64,000 bases of DNA from Symsagittifera roscoffensis (GCF_963678635.1 NC_087062.1:74890349-74954348); one strand, 5' to 3'. Shown: positions 1-12,403, counted from the first letter of the stretch. A program made the numbers and translations. Notes: generated by a model not told the origin, from the letters alone.

Positions 1-1146
1 CGAATTGACGTGATTATTCCCGCGCCGAACAGATCGGTCGATCAGAACAATTACTATCCTCTTCGCTCTGAACTTCCTGCTGTCTGGGCGGACATTTCGA
101 ACGCCATCCAAGGAGCATAGCACAATTCGACTGGTCCTGGATGAAAACCTGGGGTTGGAACTGTCAAACTTTGCCAGGTTTTTAAAACTGAGACAAGGAG
201 TGGATGACGATCACGTATTGGTACAGCAAGTGGCGAATGACCTCTGGTTCAGGAAGTAGATTACGTAAAGAATGCACTGGAAAGAATGGTCAGAAGGAAT
301 CTGACATCATCAGAAGAGGACCTCATGGCCCTGAGGACAAAACTGCACACTAACTGATGGCTGTATTTGTCACCGCGAGTACGCCTTTGAACATGCTCCA
401 GCAGTGATTAAAGAAAAACATGTGTATCTGATGAATTTGATGAACGAGAGGGAGCTGGCTGGAGCCATGGTGGTACAATTGATTCAAGACGTGAACACAA
501 TGTCGTTGGACAAGTTCCAGGCAGACTTTTTAGCCATAAAGGCACAAAATGAAAGATCTGACGCAATCCCGGGAGGAATGGGAATGGGATGGACCCCATC
601 CTTCTTGTCCACATGCTACCCGAGGGCCTCCAGGAACCTGACTGCGAAATTTTGTCAGAGATATCAGGAAACTATCGATTGGCCTAGTTTTGTCCTTGTA
701 CGTGACGTTTGGCCATGAAAACTTTGTGAAGGGACCTGCGAAACTTTGTGAAGCGCTAGCTGACCTGAGGCTGGATGGACTCCTCACCCTAAGCATGATG
801 CCATACGGTCGATTGGGTGACCTGTTTGTGCTCCTGCGCTTCTTCTGAGCAACTACAAGGGAAAAAACGGAGAGATCAACGCGTAGTTGGAGACCGCCTC
901 AAATCGGAAAGTGAAAGATTGGAGAATACTGTTGAGCCAATATCTCCTGCAACAGAATAGGAGCATCGCGGGAGAAGATGAGATCGCGACGCGAGCGAGT
1001 GAGTGGAAGAGGTATTGCGGTATGCCTCTGCTAACCGATCTGGCTGTGATGATTCGGATCGATCCGCCAGCTCTAGTCTGTGGATTGAGAGAGTTCGTCA
1101 TAGTAGCGTTCGGACCAATGATCTCGCATGTTTTTCCTGATATGTA
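1..1146 (+). pseudogene. Decayed ORF6 homolog of the giant retroelement
   Basis: Not an intact gene. Translated pieces in several + frames match ORF6 of the intact element (13910-15007, - strand) in order. About 125-260 matches the ORF6 N-terminus (shared 'SNFAR' and 'LWFR' blocks), and 887-1143 matches its C-terminal 85 residues (shared 'GMPLLTDL' and 'FPD'). The first 60 bases match the end of ORF5 ('APNR'). Frameshifts and stops separate the blocks. Here the ORF5-like and ORF6-like parts read through in one frame across about 1-117, unlike the intact element, where the frame changes at that point. Function unknown. Orientation is opposite to the intact element. Confidence 0.8.
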
Positions 1147-1149
1147 GGT

Positions 1150-2560
1150 AAAGGCGTATAGGAATTCAGTGTTATATGTCAACCTAGTCTCAGTAGTGCC
1201 TTGTTCTGTGCTAAAGTGGGTGGAACAAAATGAGCTGAGACGGCTGGCCAGTGATGTCAGACTGTTTGAGAGAATAGCGGAGCCTTGATGGATACTGATG
1301 GACTTCAATAGCAACTTCAAGTGTCGAATGGGCGATGAAGACCTCTTCCATATTCAATTCAACCCCAAGCTCTGGAATCTGCGACCGATAGTGAAGGATT
1401 CTGTCGAAGGAGTGTGAGTCCCGGCTTGGCCGGAAGCGTTTGCACCCGTTAAGGAGAATCAACAGGTGTGGCTTTTAGGGACTAGGCCACTACCGGACCA
1501 ATGCCCTCGGTACCCGCGGATAGGGAGGATGCTACTGGAAGTCATGTCTCCTACCATTGCCCCTTGCATCGGAGCGGCTCGTGAAACCGAAGAGAAAATA
1601 CGGAAATGGATTGAAGGGATGGAGCCGCGCTTCATCAGCTGGAATGTTGCGGCGATGCATACGTTTGATTTCATTTTTCCTAATGCATGAAGCCGACTGA
1701 AGGTTAAGGCACCACCTTTCAGGAAGCCCTGGGTTTCCGCTGATTTATGGAACAATTTGTATACACCGGCCGATGATTGGTCCCGACTGCAGCGGCCAGG
1801 AGAGGTGAAAGTGATATTATTGGAACTGTCAAGAGAGTGCAGAGGAGGCATCTACATGTCGGTGGATGAGCTGGCGCCACATGGCGATGAGTCGGTGGAT
1901 TTCCTGGTGAACGATTAGCTATTCTACTACGGAGGGGACCTGACTGTGCCGGTTCGGCCGGACTTGGACATGGATATGCGCCAGGGCCCATTGGGACCTG
2001 GACTGACATCAGATGCCAATGACGATGATGCAATGGACCAGAATGACGATCCCATGGAAGGGAAAGAGGACAAAACGAGCGCCCTAGATTTAGGCGCGTT
2101 GGAGAGGGACTTGCTGGAGTATCAATTCAGTGAAGATGATGACGACGGGGAGGTCGATGGGCCACTATTGTTAATGATGCCATCTTCAATTTTGTCCCCT
2201 AAAAAAGAGGCAGCAGCCAGGCTGTCTTTAGTGGACGCAGTAGGCCTGGCATTTGACTCTCGGAGAGGGTATGCACAGAAGCTACCCCACGAGTCACCTA
2301 GGAGAAGAATTGATCAGACTATGAGGGTTCCTAGGCACGTTGCCAGAGGAAGAATGGGAAAGATACCAAAGTGAGTTGGAGCGGGAAACGGGAGTGACTT
2401 GGAACCGAGTGGCCTTCATGGAATGGACTTGGGACGTGATACGTAGGTAAGGGACGCATTCCGTAATGAAGGTGGTGTTGAATCAACCCATCATGCGCGA
2501 GGTTCTAGGGAAAATAATGGGCCCCACGGAGTCTGACGGTCTGACCGAGTCAGTCACGGA
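1150..2560 (+). pseudogene. Decayed ORF7 homolog of the giant retroelement
   Basis: Blocks in the three + frames match ORF7 (12404-13900) in order: 1318-1380 (shared 'CRMG' and 'WNL'), 1500-1690 (shared 'SWN/NSW'-type region and aromatic spacing), then an acidic stretch at 1990-2170 like the acidic C-terminal half of ORF7, and 2350-2450 matching its final part. In-frame stops occur about every 200-300 bases, so it cannot be translated as one protein. Just before it, where the intact element has an in-frame TGA between ORF6 and ORF7, this relative has an AGG codon, which suggests ORF6 and ORF7 were once a single ORF. Function unknown. Confidence 0.7.
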
Positions 2561-5500
2561 GGACAGTGCCGTTGATTACTAGATCACCAGAAAGCAACTC
2601 GTCAAGCGAGCCAAGAAAGGGCTGAAGAAAAAGAAAGGCAGAGTAGGGAGCAAAACAGTGAATCAAAGGGTAAAAAATTCGAAAACGAATGTAGTAGTGA
2701 CCTCGTTAGCGAAAGTGTCTCGCCCGTATGATAATGGGCAAGTAGATCGTGCGGCACTGGGTGGGGAAGAAAAAGAAAACCTGATACCAACTATGTTATT
2801 AGCCGGCTTGATCTCAACAGCCTCGAAATCGAGAAAGAGCGTACGAACCTTGGCGGACACGAAACTTGAAATGGAAGTCATCAGCCAGCGTGGGTTTGGT
2901 GAGCTTGATGACTTCAAGGCCTCGCGAACGAGCTAAATAAAGCTAGAGGGACAACTCGACGTGGTCGAAAACAACCGGATTACAGTACCTGACTCAGTCC
3001 ATATGGGTGATCCTGCAGGTGGCTTTGTGGAGATGCTCAAGGCGAGGAACTCGGCGAGAGGGCACTTGATGGCTTGGAGTGAAAAGAAAGCCATGCAAGA
3101 ACATCTACAAGATTAACAGAGGGCTCCAATCTGAAACGAAAAGAGTAAGGCACTCTGATGTCAGCAGAGGCAAATGAAAGTGGATTGGAACAGCTGTTAA
3201 AAATCTCTTGGAGGGTCGCCCTCCAAAGATACTTGAGAAGACGATGAATGCACCTTCGTTCTGGCATACCTATGCGCAAGGACTGTGTTGCAAGTACGAT
3301 TGGCATGGTGCCTGATGGGAATTAAAAAATTGGGATACGAGGCCAGTAACGATTCGAGATCGAAGAAACAGGAATTGCAACTGATGGAAGCCCTGCGAGT
3401 TTTGATCAGCAGAGATGACTCTTGGATAGCATGGGCCAAACGTATAGATACCCTTTGTTTTGTGAGATTCGTGGTGGATCACATCCCCACTCCTGTAATA
3501 GAAGAATGAATAGGGGGAGTTGGTTGTGATCGGCAAGGGGGAGTTGATCATGAAAGAATTTTCCTAAGGGCTCTGCTGGAGTTATACCAGGACATGCCGC
3601 TGCAAATACCGACTGTATAGTCTAATGATGTAGAGAGCTACTGAAGACTAGAGGAGGTGAGGAGATACTCCAATAAGGAGCTCAAAGTGAGTCGTGAATC
3701 AATTGAGAGGGCCAGAGATCCAAAGGACTACACAAACTTAGGTAAACTGAAGTCATTTCAGTACGTGTCAGGCATACCCAGAATGGCGTACAACCCCTTT
3801 GTGGAAGAGGAAGCAAGGGAGGCACTTTTTGACTTCGAATAGGTCCTAGTCCTAAATTTCTGGGTCGAAAGAGTGAAGGAAATCTGCATGATAACGGTTG
3901 AATTATCTTAGAGGAACGAGTGGTCGATCCTTCGCGTCCGGAGCTCAAAGGGCAAGTGAGCTTTGAATGTGGTTCATGGGACGGTCCCTTGGAAACCAGC
4001 TTTGTAGGAGCTCATGAAGCCTTCTGGTGTTCGCACCCCAACGCCGGTTTGATATGGGACATGACGGCCGACGTCTCAATAGAGTTGGATGATGATGGAA
4101 GTCTACAGGACTTAGCCGTGATACATCCCCTATTGGCTCTGAAAATAACAAAGCAGGATGACAGACGACCCACGAAACCGTCCGAAGGGAATTCTCCAAG
4201 CAATTGTATGAAGAGGGGCACTTGCCTAGCTTCGAGCTGTGGAATGGAAGGACATATGTGTGGGAACGGTCACTGCTTAAAAACAATGAGTGAACCGCAC
4301 CGCCAACTAGCCAAATTGTTGGAAGATTGAGTATGTCGGACAAAAGTGAGATCAAATTGATTGCGAATTGCCATGGAGTGACGGAAGTGAACCTGATGAA
4401 CGCCTTGGGATTTTACAGCATGGTCAGCTCGATTGAGTCATTGGAACGCCTGGAGCGTTCTCATGAGCTGGTCACATCTTTGAGTGTACAAGTGTTCCCT
4501 GGAGCGTTACAGACGGAACAGAAAGTTGGAGGTTGGCGAGAGGCTTTGGAAAATTAAACAAATCTTAAAAATAATGAGGCATATCATAGACCTGCTGGCT
4601 CGAAGCATCTAGTGGCTTCACTCTGCGCCATATTGTAACAGTAAATATCCCACGCACATGGTGGTATAAGATGGGAGGACACAGCAGGTATTGGTTGATC
4701 ATCTCTTCTCAGTACCGAAATGCGTGCGATTGGCCAGAATGCTAGAACGGTTATAAGAATTGTTAACAAAGATTTTTCGGGCTGTCCCGAAGAGATCAGA
4801 AGGCGAGTTGCAAGACGTAGTGGGTGAAAGTTCTATGGAGTTAAGTGAGGGTAATTTGAGTGAATTCCAGAAAAAGAAGGCGAGTTGAGCATTACCGACT
4901 GAATTCCCCACCTTAGATGACAGGGACGGAATGCGCCAAATCATCACAGAGGTGAACCGTTGCTAGAAGCTTTAGGATACCGGACCTGGAGAAACATTTT
5001 GATTACCCATGAGGAGTATCCCTGCCACTGCCAGGCGCAGACGTTATGGTACCCCAGATGCTGAAACTTAATGTTAATGAGGTACGTGGAGGAGTTGTTC
5101 TCTACGGGATTGCCTGACCAAACCCAACATGTATCGATGTTGGAAGTCTACAGGAATTAGCCGTGATACATCACCTATTGGCTCTGAAAATAATAAAGCA
5201 GGATGACAGACGACCCACGGAACCGTCCGAAGGGAATTCTCCAAGCGATTGGATGAAAAAGGGCACTTCCCTAGCTTCCAGCTGTGGAATGGAAGGAAAT
5301 TTGTGTGGGAACGGTCACTGCTTAAAAACGTTGAGCGAACAGCACCACCAACTAGCCAAATTGTTGGAAGATTGAGTATGTCGGACAAAAGTGAGATCAA
5401 ATTGATTGCAAATTGCCATGGAGTGACGGAAAAGAACCTGATGACCGCCTTGAGATTTTACAGCATGGTCAGCTCGATTGAGTCATTGGAACGCCTGAAG

Positions 5501-7100
5501 CATTCTCATGAGCTGGTCACATCTTTGAGTGTACAAGTCTTCCCTGGAGCGTTACAGACGGAACAGAAAGTTGGAGGTTGGCGAGAGGCTTTGGAAAATA
5601 AGATAAATCTGAAAGATAGTGAGGCATATCATAGACCTGCTGGCTCGAAGTATCTAGTGGCTTCACTCTGCACCATATTGTAACAGTAAATACCCCACGC
5701 ACATGGTGGTATTAGATGCGAGGACACAGCAGGTATTGGTTGTTCATCTCTTCTCAGTACCGAAATGCGTGCGATTGGCCTGAATGTCGGAACGGTTGTA
5801 TGAATTGTTAACGAAGATCATTCGGGCTGTCCCGAAGAGATCAGAAGGCGAATTACAAGACGTAGTAGAAGAAAACTCTATGAAGCTGAGTGAGGGTAAT
5901 GTGAGTGAATTCCAGAAAAAGAAGTCGAGTTGAGCATTACCGACTGAATTCCCCACCTTAGATGACAGGGACGGAATGCGCCAAATCATGACAGAGGTGA
6001 ACCGTTGCTAGAAGCTTTAGGATACCGGACCTGGAGAAACATTTTGATGGCCCATGGGTAGTATCCCTGCCACTGCCTGGCGCAGACGTTATGGTACCCC
6101 AGACGCTGAAACTTAATGTTAATGTGGGAAGTGGAGGAGTTGTTCTCTACGAGATTGCCTGACCAAACCCAACATATATCGATCGTGGTAGATAGTGTCA
6201 TGATTGCGTTGAGGTGTGTGGAAGTCAACGCAATGTGGTTCAAGCGATTGGATGAAGAAGGGCACTTGCCTAGCTTCCAGCTGTGGAATGGAAGGAAATG
6301 TGTGTGGGAACGGTCACTGCTTAAAAACGTTGAGCGAACAGCACCACCAACTAGCCAAAATGTTGGAAGATTGAGTATGTCGGACAAAAGTGAGATCAAA
6401 TTGATTGCAAAATGCCATGGAGTGACGGAAAAGAACCTGATGACCGCATTGAGATTTTACAGCATGGTCAGCTCGATTGAGTCATTGGAACGCCTGGAGC
6501 ATTCTCATGAGCTGGTCACATCTTTGAGTGTACAAGTCTTCCCTGGAGCGTTACAGACGGAACAGAAAGTTGGAGGTTGGCGAGAGGCTTTGGAAAATTA
6601 AACAAATCTTAAAAATAATGAGGCATATCATAGACCTGCTGGCTCGAAGCATCTAGTGGCTTCACTCTGCGCCATATTGTAACAGTAAATATCCCACGCA
6701 CATGGTGGTATAAGATGGGAGGACACAGCAGGTATTGGTTGATCATCTCTTCTCAGTACCGAAATGCGTGCGATTGGCCAGAATGCTAGAACGGTTATAA
6801 GAATTGTTAACAAAGATTTTTCGGGCTGTCCCGAAGAGATCAGAAGGCGAGTTGCAAGACGTAGTGGGTGAAAGTTCTATGAAGTTAAGTGAGGGTAATT
6901 TGAGTGAATTCCAGAAAAAGAAGGCGAGTTGAGCATTACCGACTGAATTCCCCACCTTAGATGACAGGGACGGAATGCGCCAAATCATCACAGAGGTGAA
7001 CCGTTGCTAGAAGCTTTAGGATACCGGACCTGGAGAAACATTTTGATTACCCATGAGGAGTATCCCTGCCACTGCCAGGCGCAGACGTTATGGTACCCCA
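2561..7100 (+). pseudogene. Decayed ORF8 homolog of the giant retroelement, internally triplicated
   Basis: Matches the 1079-aa ORF8 (9153-12392) in order: 3285-3509 (shared 'AWCL.GI'), 3657-3840 (shared 'YVSG' and 'MAYNPF'), 3920-4330 (shared 'HP.A.LI' and a four-cysteine cluster), 4327-4557 (shared 'SLERLE' and 'LVT.LSV'), and the region ending at the Trp-Tyr-Pro block near 5050 and 6095. Several stops and frameshifts are present. The cysteine cluster C-x4-C-x6-C-x4-C is kept despite the decay, which supports it as a real structural feature of the ORF8 family. The sequence stops abruptly at 7100, where the LTR of the intact element begins. Confidence 0.8.
4090..7100 (+). repeat. Three tandem copies of a roughly 1 kb segment in the decayed ORF8
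   Basis: The same sequence recurs at offsets of about 1045 and 999 bases: the block at 4201 returns at 5246 and 6245. The third copy begins through a different junction, keeping 6120-6240, which the second copy lacks at the equivalent place. Copies are about 95% identical by eye, so the amplification is younger than most of the decay of this element. The last copy is cut at 7100 by the intact element. Confidence 0.85.
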
Positions 7101-8714
7101 CTTATCCAATTTTACACTTATTTCCTATAATGTAATGTGGATTCTAACGATACCCGTTGTTCGACTTGAGAACACCCGTGTGCGTCCTCTTGTAGTGGTC
7201 CTGTGCTGGTTGTCTCTGTTCTGCACTTGACAGCAGAACCACTTTCCCACTCGACTGGTCACCTCTTCCAATCAAGTCTCCTAGTGGTCCGTTTCGATCC
7301 TTGTGAACCACTTTCCCACTCGACTGGTCACCCTTTCCAGTCAAGTCTCCTAGTGGTCCGGTTGGGTCGCAATCTATCTGAAAACCCTTAACAACGCCCC
7401 CCACTCGGGCACCTTACTGAAGTCACTGGTTTAAATTGCTAGATTGATCGAAACGATCGGTCTTATAAAACAGTATGTGTATACTATTTAATTAATACAA
7501 AGGTTTGATCCAACTAATTTGGTATCAAAGTCACTGTCTTTTTTCGTTTTATGGTTTTTGTTCCTATTTGTATTCTTTTTTGCTCGTGTTTTTGTCCCCC
7601 TAGTTGCCCCCCTTCACTCGGTTAGCTAAGCCTCGTTCGGAGAGCGTACCAGGAAGTTTTCTTGAGTTTTCTTAAAAAGCTATCACGGTACAACCGGAAG
7701 GCTTACACGTTCCCGCTGAACCGTACCACCGGTACTCTAGAATCGGCATGTAGCCCGGAGCTGTGTCAAGTGGGTTCGACTCCGTAGTCATGATGTCGTA
7801 AAAACACCCAGGAGCGCCATAAAAACACTATGTAACATTCGTCTACTGCAGTCACACATGAGGCTTAAGAAAAATAGGCCCTATAACCATTGGCTCAAGA
7901 GTCAGGGACACTATCTCTTGTGTTTTTCCACCTCAAGAACGGTCGGAGCCAATTCGGTTCGCTTGCGACATGAGACTGGAACCCGTTACAGCTTAAAGGC
8001 CACTACCAAAATACCCCCCACTCTAGAAATAAAAACGTCCCCATACTTAGGTCTCGAAATACCCAAAATACATGAACGCCGTTAAAAACCGGGTCGGAAC
8101 AATCCGCTTAGTTACTTTTTATTAGACAGTGGAACTTTGATCCATTTCAGATGGATCAACCTAAAACTCGCCTTATCTCAACATAACTATCATAAAATAC
8201 ACTCAAGAAATTTAAATTGAGAACTCACATGTCGATGCACTTGAGTATGAGGAGTAACTAAAAGATGAGCAGCTTGAGAATCAAATTATATAACTAAATA
8301 AGTTTGATGCTAATTAGTTTTAACAACAGAAGTAAGTTCTGTCTCAAGAATCAAAGTTTCTGAATGAACCATTGGGACACTCGAGTTGCCCACTCTTCCA
8401 TTGAATGTTCACTCCTTTCCGTTCGAATAGTCGTCCTTTCTCAAGTCTGTATTCTATTCTCCTGTTTTCAGGATGAGACAGCTCTACTCTCTTATTATTT
8501 CGTATCGAGAAATTGCGAATAGCAATTTCCTGCCTTTTTCTTGAGTAGTTTCCCGCAATTGTTAATTCGGACGTTCTCGTTTTTATTTTGCGTTTTCAGT
8601 TGGTTCGAGAAAACTGAGCATGACAGGCTCCATTTGAAATTTTTAAAATTAAAACTTCACTCCAAATTTACGTGTTTCTCAAGGTCAAACCTCCAGACAT
8701 GACCGACTGGCACA
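7101..8714 (-). repeat. 3' LTR of the giant element
   Basis: Line-by-line match to 29771-31384 with a constant offset of 22670 and one visible difference (T at 8635, C at 31305). Read on the - strand it starts TGTGCC, as LTRs usually do, but its last shared bases are GGATAAG rather than the usual CA. - strand candidates for a TATA box (TATATAA, 8286-8292) and a poly(A) signal (AATAAA, 8118-8123) lie 160 bases apart. Both orientations of the hexamer CTCAAG occur about 11 times here. Confidence 0.95.
7238..7360. repeat. Two-copy 69-bp tandem repeat inside the LTR
   Basis: The stretch starting 'accactttcccactcgac' at 7238 is repeated at 7307 with few changes. The same structure is in the other LTR at 29908-30030. 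It lies in the distal (U5-like) half, so it may be a structural RNA element rather than an enhancer; this is inference. Confidence 0.8.
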
Positions 8715-9152
8715 TACTCCCCGGACTCGAGATCGATGTCCTCATCGTGTGTTGTCATCCGCCAGTGAGTCCCAGAGAACCGAGTGTTGCTCAAGATACA
8801 GTGCCAGTGGTCATTTACAGAAGTTTGCATTGGACTTAAAATTATCTACCTTCCAAAATTCACAACCATATAAAATTTTCACACTATCGCTAAACAGCAA
8901 TCAAAATCTGCACACACCTGCACCCATGAATCCCCGCTTTTTAAGCTGGCAATTTTAAAATTTCTTTTGTCCTATTCAGTCAGGAAATTGTCATGCATCA
9001 TTTTGACTTATATAATAGATCTATCATATTAATAACAATATCCTATTCGTCTAAAATTTCTTTTTAGTGAACCCAGATTTCATCCAAGTTCACTCTCAAG
9101 CCCTCTCCTCTCAAGACTCAAGACTCTAGAATTTTCCTTTCGAGCCGCCGGC
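8715..9152 (-). other. 3' untranslated region of the giant element, with a polypurine tract
   Basis: No open frame of note. Next to the LTR the - strand reads CCGGGGAGTA, a fair polypurine tract at 8715-8724 for plus-strand priming. About 8785-8900 is some 80% similar, inverted, to 35830-35945 in the host repeat area, so a short host or repeat fragment is shared with the element. The hexamer CTCAAG occurs several times, three of them clustered at 9090-9122. Confidence 0.6.
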
Positions 9153-12100
9153 TCACCTCGTGTTTTTCGCCTTCGAGGTACCCGACACCGGTGTTCTTGG
9201 CACTGTAATTTGTTCCAACAGTGCTTCTTCGTCATCGGAGCTGATCACAATTTCTTCCCAGGCCTTCAGCTGTTCATAGGATCGCATCCACTCCCTTTGC
9301 TCTTGCAACCTCTTCGATTGATTTGGTAGGCTCTTCACCTTCGACTCCCGGTTCAAACAGAAGGAATTGTGAAGACTCTTGCTTACATTCCTCGCCAGGT
9401 CCTCCTCCAGTATCGTTTCCCTCGCTCTAGAATTGTCTCTGGATACTCTGCCCACTCTTTTCCACCCCGTCGTGATCGCATTTCGATGGGTTAGCAGAGG
9501 TCTCTTGAAGGCATCTGGTCCTAATTCGGCTTGGAATTGTCGATATTTTTTTGGATGTTTCCTCATGTGGTCCTTTGTCACTTTATACAACCAGGATGTT
9601 AACGTCGCACGAAACCAAGGAAAGAATCTCAGGCGGTTCCATATATGTCTGACTTCCACTGGTATGGCGAATACCTTGCATGCGGTCTCGAACAACTCTA
9701 GTCTCCTGCTGTAATCTATCGCATGAATCGACTCAGCTGTTGGCGTTCTCGATTCTCTATACTTTGCTATGTTTTCTTCAATCCATCGTAGAGCCAGCAT
9801 CGTGCTCACGACCAAGATGGTCACCTTCTGTCGATGCTCCGGTAGTCCCAACGACTTAATTTCTTCTACGTCCCAGATCAGACAGAGATTGGCGCGGTCT
9901 GGGTACCACACTGTCTGCGCCAGACAGTGGCATGGACAATCCCCATGCGTGAGGTCGATGCTTCTAAGATTGCGTTCTCCCGAGGCTTCTAGGAGAGACT
10001 CAAGTTCCATCATTTTCTCGTGTATCACGTCGACTTCTTCCGAGCTTGGAGCACCTACTGCGGGTTTCCCCACCACGTTTTGCCTCCCGTGATCACTTGT
10101 GTTTTCGCTCTCCAAGCCTAGGAGCTCTTCACCCCAGATTTCACTCAAGTCGTCTCTTTGTTCCTTTGGTACTGCTCCTCGGATCTTCCTCAACAGCTTG
10201 TGTGAATGATGTGACATCCGAGCTAGTCTCACGCACTTGGGCACTGAGAAGGCCTTGTCTATCAATACCCTCTGGCTGGACACCTCCACCATCACCATGT
10301 GTAGTGGATAGTGGCTTCCACATAGGTTAACCAACACTGACCCCACTAAGGATTTCGCATTCAGAGGCAGTCCATAGGCTTCGCTCATGGGAAATCCCAT
10401 CTCCGCCTCGAGTCCAATTTTCCAACTCTTGATGTGCTTCTGGTTCACTTGTAACACTCCGGGCCATGATTCCACGCTCAACGCGGTCACCAGGTGGTGT
10501 TCTGACTCTAGCCTCTCCAGTGACTGGAGACTACACATTCTTGAGAAAAATCCCAAGGCTGTCGCTAGGTTCACGGTGGTACTCGCGTAACATTCAGCCA
10601 CTATCTGTATCTCGCTCTTCTCCCTTTCAGTGATATCCTCAAACCAGGTGATGAGGTCCTCTTTCTGGAAAGACTGTATCCTGACGCATGATCGCCCATC
10701 ACAAGTATGCTCACCGTTGCCACATGTCGAATCAAGACAACTGCCCGGCTCCATCCTCTTCACCGACCCTGTTCCACTCGTCACCTCACTCGACTCTTTC
10801 ATCTGAGGCAGGACCAGTCTATGTACTATACTCAAGGTCGCCAAATCCTCATCCTCTGTCGGTGCCAATCTCACTCGCTCAGTGACCTCCTCAATCAGGC
10901 TCGCATGGGGATGTGGACACCAGGAGGGTCTTAGTAATTTCCATACCACTCCCAGATTCGTGTTCAACGCGCCATTCCCGTTGCTCATTCTTAGTTCCAC
11001 TCTTTTACTTGAGCGTGGCACACTTATCACTTCCGGCGTTCTCTCGAGAATCAAACTCAGGCTAGGTCTCTCTCTTTCCACAGTGTCTATCTCCACTATC
11101 TTCTCTGTCCAGAACTTCAGCAGCTCCGCTACCTCGTAGTTTCTGTGAGCACCTCCAGCTTCCAAGTCCAAGAAGGGGTTGTACGCCATTCCCATCACTC
11201 CAGAAACATACTGGTACTCTCCCTTTTTGTTGAGTTTCAAGTACTCCCCTGACGAAGCCAGGTTGCGGTGAACGTCGTGCTTCTCCTCGAACTTCTTGTT
11301 GTAGAACCTCCGTATCTCATCTAACTTCCTATGGCTCTCCAGAGATTGCCTAGAACCATCCTCCTTCTCTATTCCAGTACTCTGGTATACATTCAAGATG
11401 ACTGTGGAGACTCTCCTTTCCAGCGTCTTGCTTCCGACTGCTCTCTGATGACATGCTAGGATGGTACTGTCAGTCATCATCGACATCGTCCATCTCAAGA
11501 AACAGGTTGCATCTTTCCTTCTTGCCAGACTCAAGCCTGAGTTGTCCCTGGCGACGTGCTGCATCAGCATTCGATATATCTCTAGATTCTTGCCTCCCAG
11601 CTTCAGCTTATCGTACGAAGTCAGCGTCTCCAGCTCTATCCCCAACAGGCACCACGCGAACATCAGTTTTCCTGCAGTCCTGATAAAGGGATTCGCCATC
11701 AGCGGCGGTGCCGATGAGGGTGTCCTCATAGCCTCTTCAAAGTGATCCTTCAATAAGTTCTGCCAGGATCTCTTCAGCTGGTTTGCCAATTCTATCTTGT
11801 TAACCTCAGCCTTCTGCTGGGTGGCCCAACTGTGTCGCTTGCGGGCCACTCCGCTGTTCAATTTCTTCAAACAGTCTTCCATCTCCTTCAATGTCTCAAG
11901 GGCTATCCACCACGGTCGGGAGGTATTTCTGGTTTTATTCTTCTCAAGAGGATCGCTGGTCACTTGTTTCCCAACAGCCTGATGTTCACTTGAGACCCAT
12001 TCTTTGCCGACGTCTACCTCCCATGTCTGCCCGCTCGTCGAACCTCGCTTCATTTTTATTCTCTGAGGTTTGAAATCTTCCTCCGTCACTGAGCTAGTGG

Positions 12101-12392
12101 GGTTTTCCATTTCTCTTTCTATGTCGAGCAGTTTCCTCGGTTCATAGCTACTCTTGTAGGCTGCCGTCTTCCATTGCGCCAGAACCATGGGGGCCGTCTC
12201 TCTCAAGTCTTTTTCTGAGACCGCGTCAGCTGAAGGACTGCCCAATCCCTCCACGTCTCTCTTCCTCTTGCGAGACCTCACGTCTTTATTGTGGGGCGTC
12301 GTCGTTATCATCACTGATTCAATTTCCTTTTCTCCAGCCAACTCTTGCCTCCCCCCTGCTCGAGCCTTAAGGATATTAGTACTTTTAATCAT
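9153..12392 (-). CDS. ORF8, 1079-aa protein of unknown function in the giant element
   Basis: The longest of the extra ORFs, uninterrupted. It starts at an ATG (12392) just after the ORF7 stop, so translation by re-initiation or from its own transcript is possible. Visible features: a basic stretch near residue 40 (RKRKR) like a nuclear localisation signal; a cysteine cluster C-x4-C-x6-C-x4-C near residues 545-570 that may bind zinc; and two similar blocks near residues 489 and 829, each a Trp-x-Pro followed by a Leu-Ile and a Val/Ile-rich stretch, suggesting an internal duplication. No clear signal peptide or membrane segment, so it does not look like an envelope protein. A homolog is present in decayed form at 2561-7100 with the cysteines and Trp-Pro blocks kept. 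I do not recognise the family. Confidence 0.85.
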   Translation of the reverse strand: MIKSTNILKARAGGRQELAGEKEIESVMITTTPHNKDVRSRKRKRDVEGLGSPSADAVSEKDLRETAPMVLAQWKTAAYKSSYEPRKLLDIEREMENPTSSVTEEDFKPQRIKMKRGSTSGQTWEVDVGKEWVSSEHQAVGKQVTSDPLEKNKTRNTSRPWWIALETLKEMEDCLKKLNSGVARKRHSWATQQKAEVNKIELANQLKRSWQNLLKDHFEEAMRTPSSAPPLMANPFIRTAGKLMFAWCLLGIELETLTSYDKLKLGGKNLEIYRMLMQHVARDNSGLSLARRKDATCFLRWTMSMMTDSTILACHQRAVGSKTLERRVSTVILNVYQSTGIEKEDGSRQSLESHRKLDEIRRFYNKKFEEKHDVHRNLASSGEYLKLNKKGEYQYVSGVMGMAYNPFLDLEAGGAHRNYEVAELLKFWTEKIVEIDTVERERPSLSLILERTPEVISVPRSSKRVELRMSNGNGALNTNLGVVWKLLRPSWCPHPHASLIEEVTERVRLAPTEDEDLATLSIVHRLVLPQMKESSEVTSGTGSVKRMEPGSCLDSTCGNGEHTCDGRSCVRIQSFQKEDLITWFEDITEREKSEIQIVAECYASTTVNLATALGFFSRMCSLQSLERLESEHHLVTALSVESWPGVLQVNQKHIKSWKIGLEAEMGFPMSEAYGLPLNAKSLVGSVLVNLCGSHYPLHMVMVEVSSQRVLIDKAFSVPKCVRLARMSHHSHKLLRKIRGAVPKEQRDDLSEIWGEELLGLESENTSDHGRQNVVGKPAVGAPSSEEVDVIHEKMMELESLLEASGERNLRSIDLTHGDCPCHCLAQTVWYPDRANLCLIWDVEEIKSLGLPEHRQKVTILVVSTMLALRWIEENIAKYRESRTPTAESIHAIDYSRRLELFETACKVFAIPVEVRHIWNRLRFFPWFRATLTSWLYKVTKDHMRKHPKKYRQFQAELGPDAFKRPLLTHRNAITTGWKRVGRVSRDNSRARETILEEDLARNVSKSLHNSFCLNRESKVKSLPNQSKRLQEQREWMRSYEQLKAWEEIVISSDDEEALLEQITVPRTPVSGTSKAKNTR

Positions 12393-12403
12393 ATTACTAG
12401 TTC

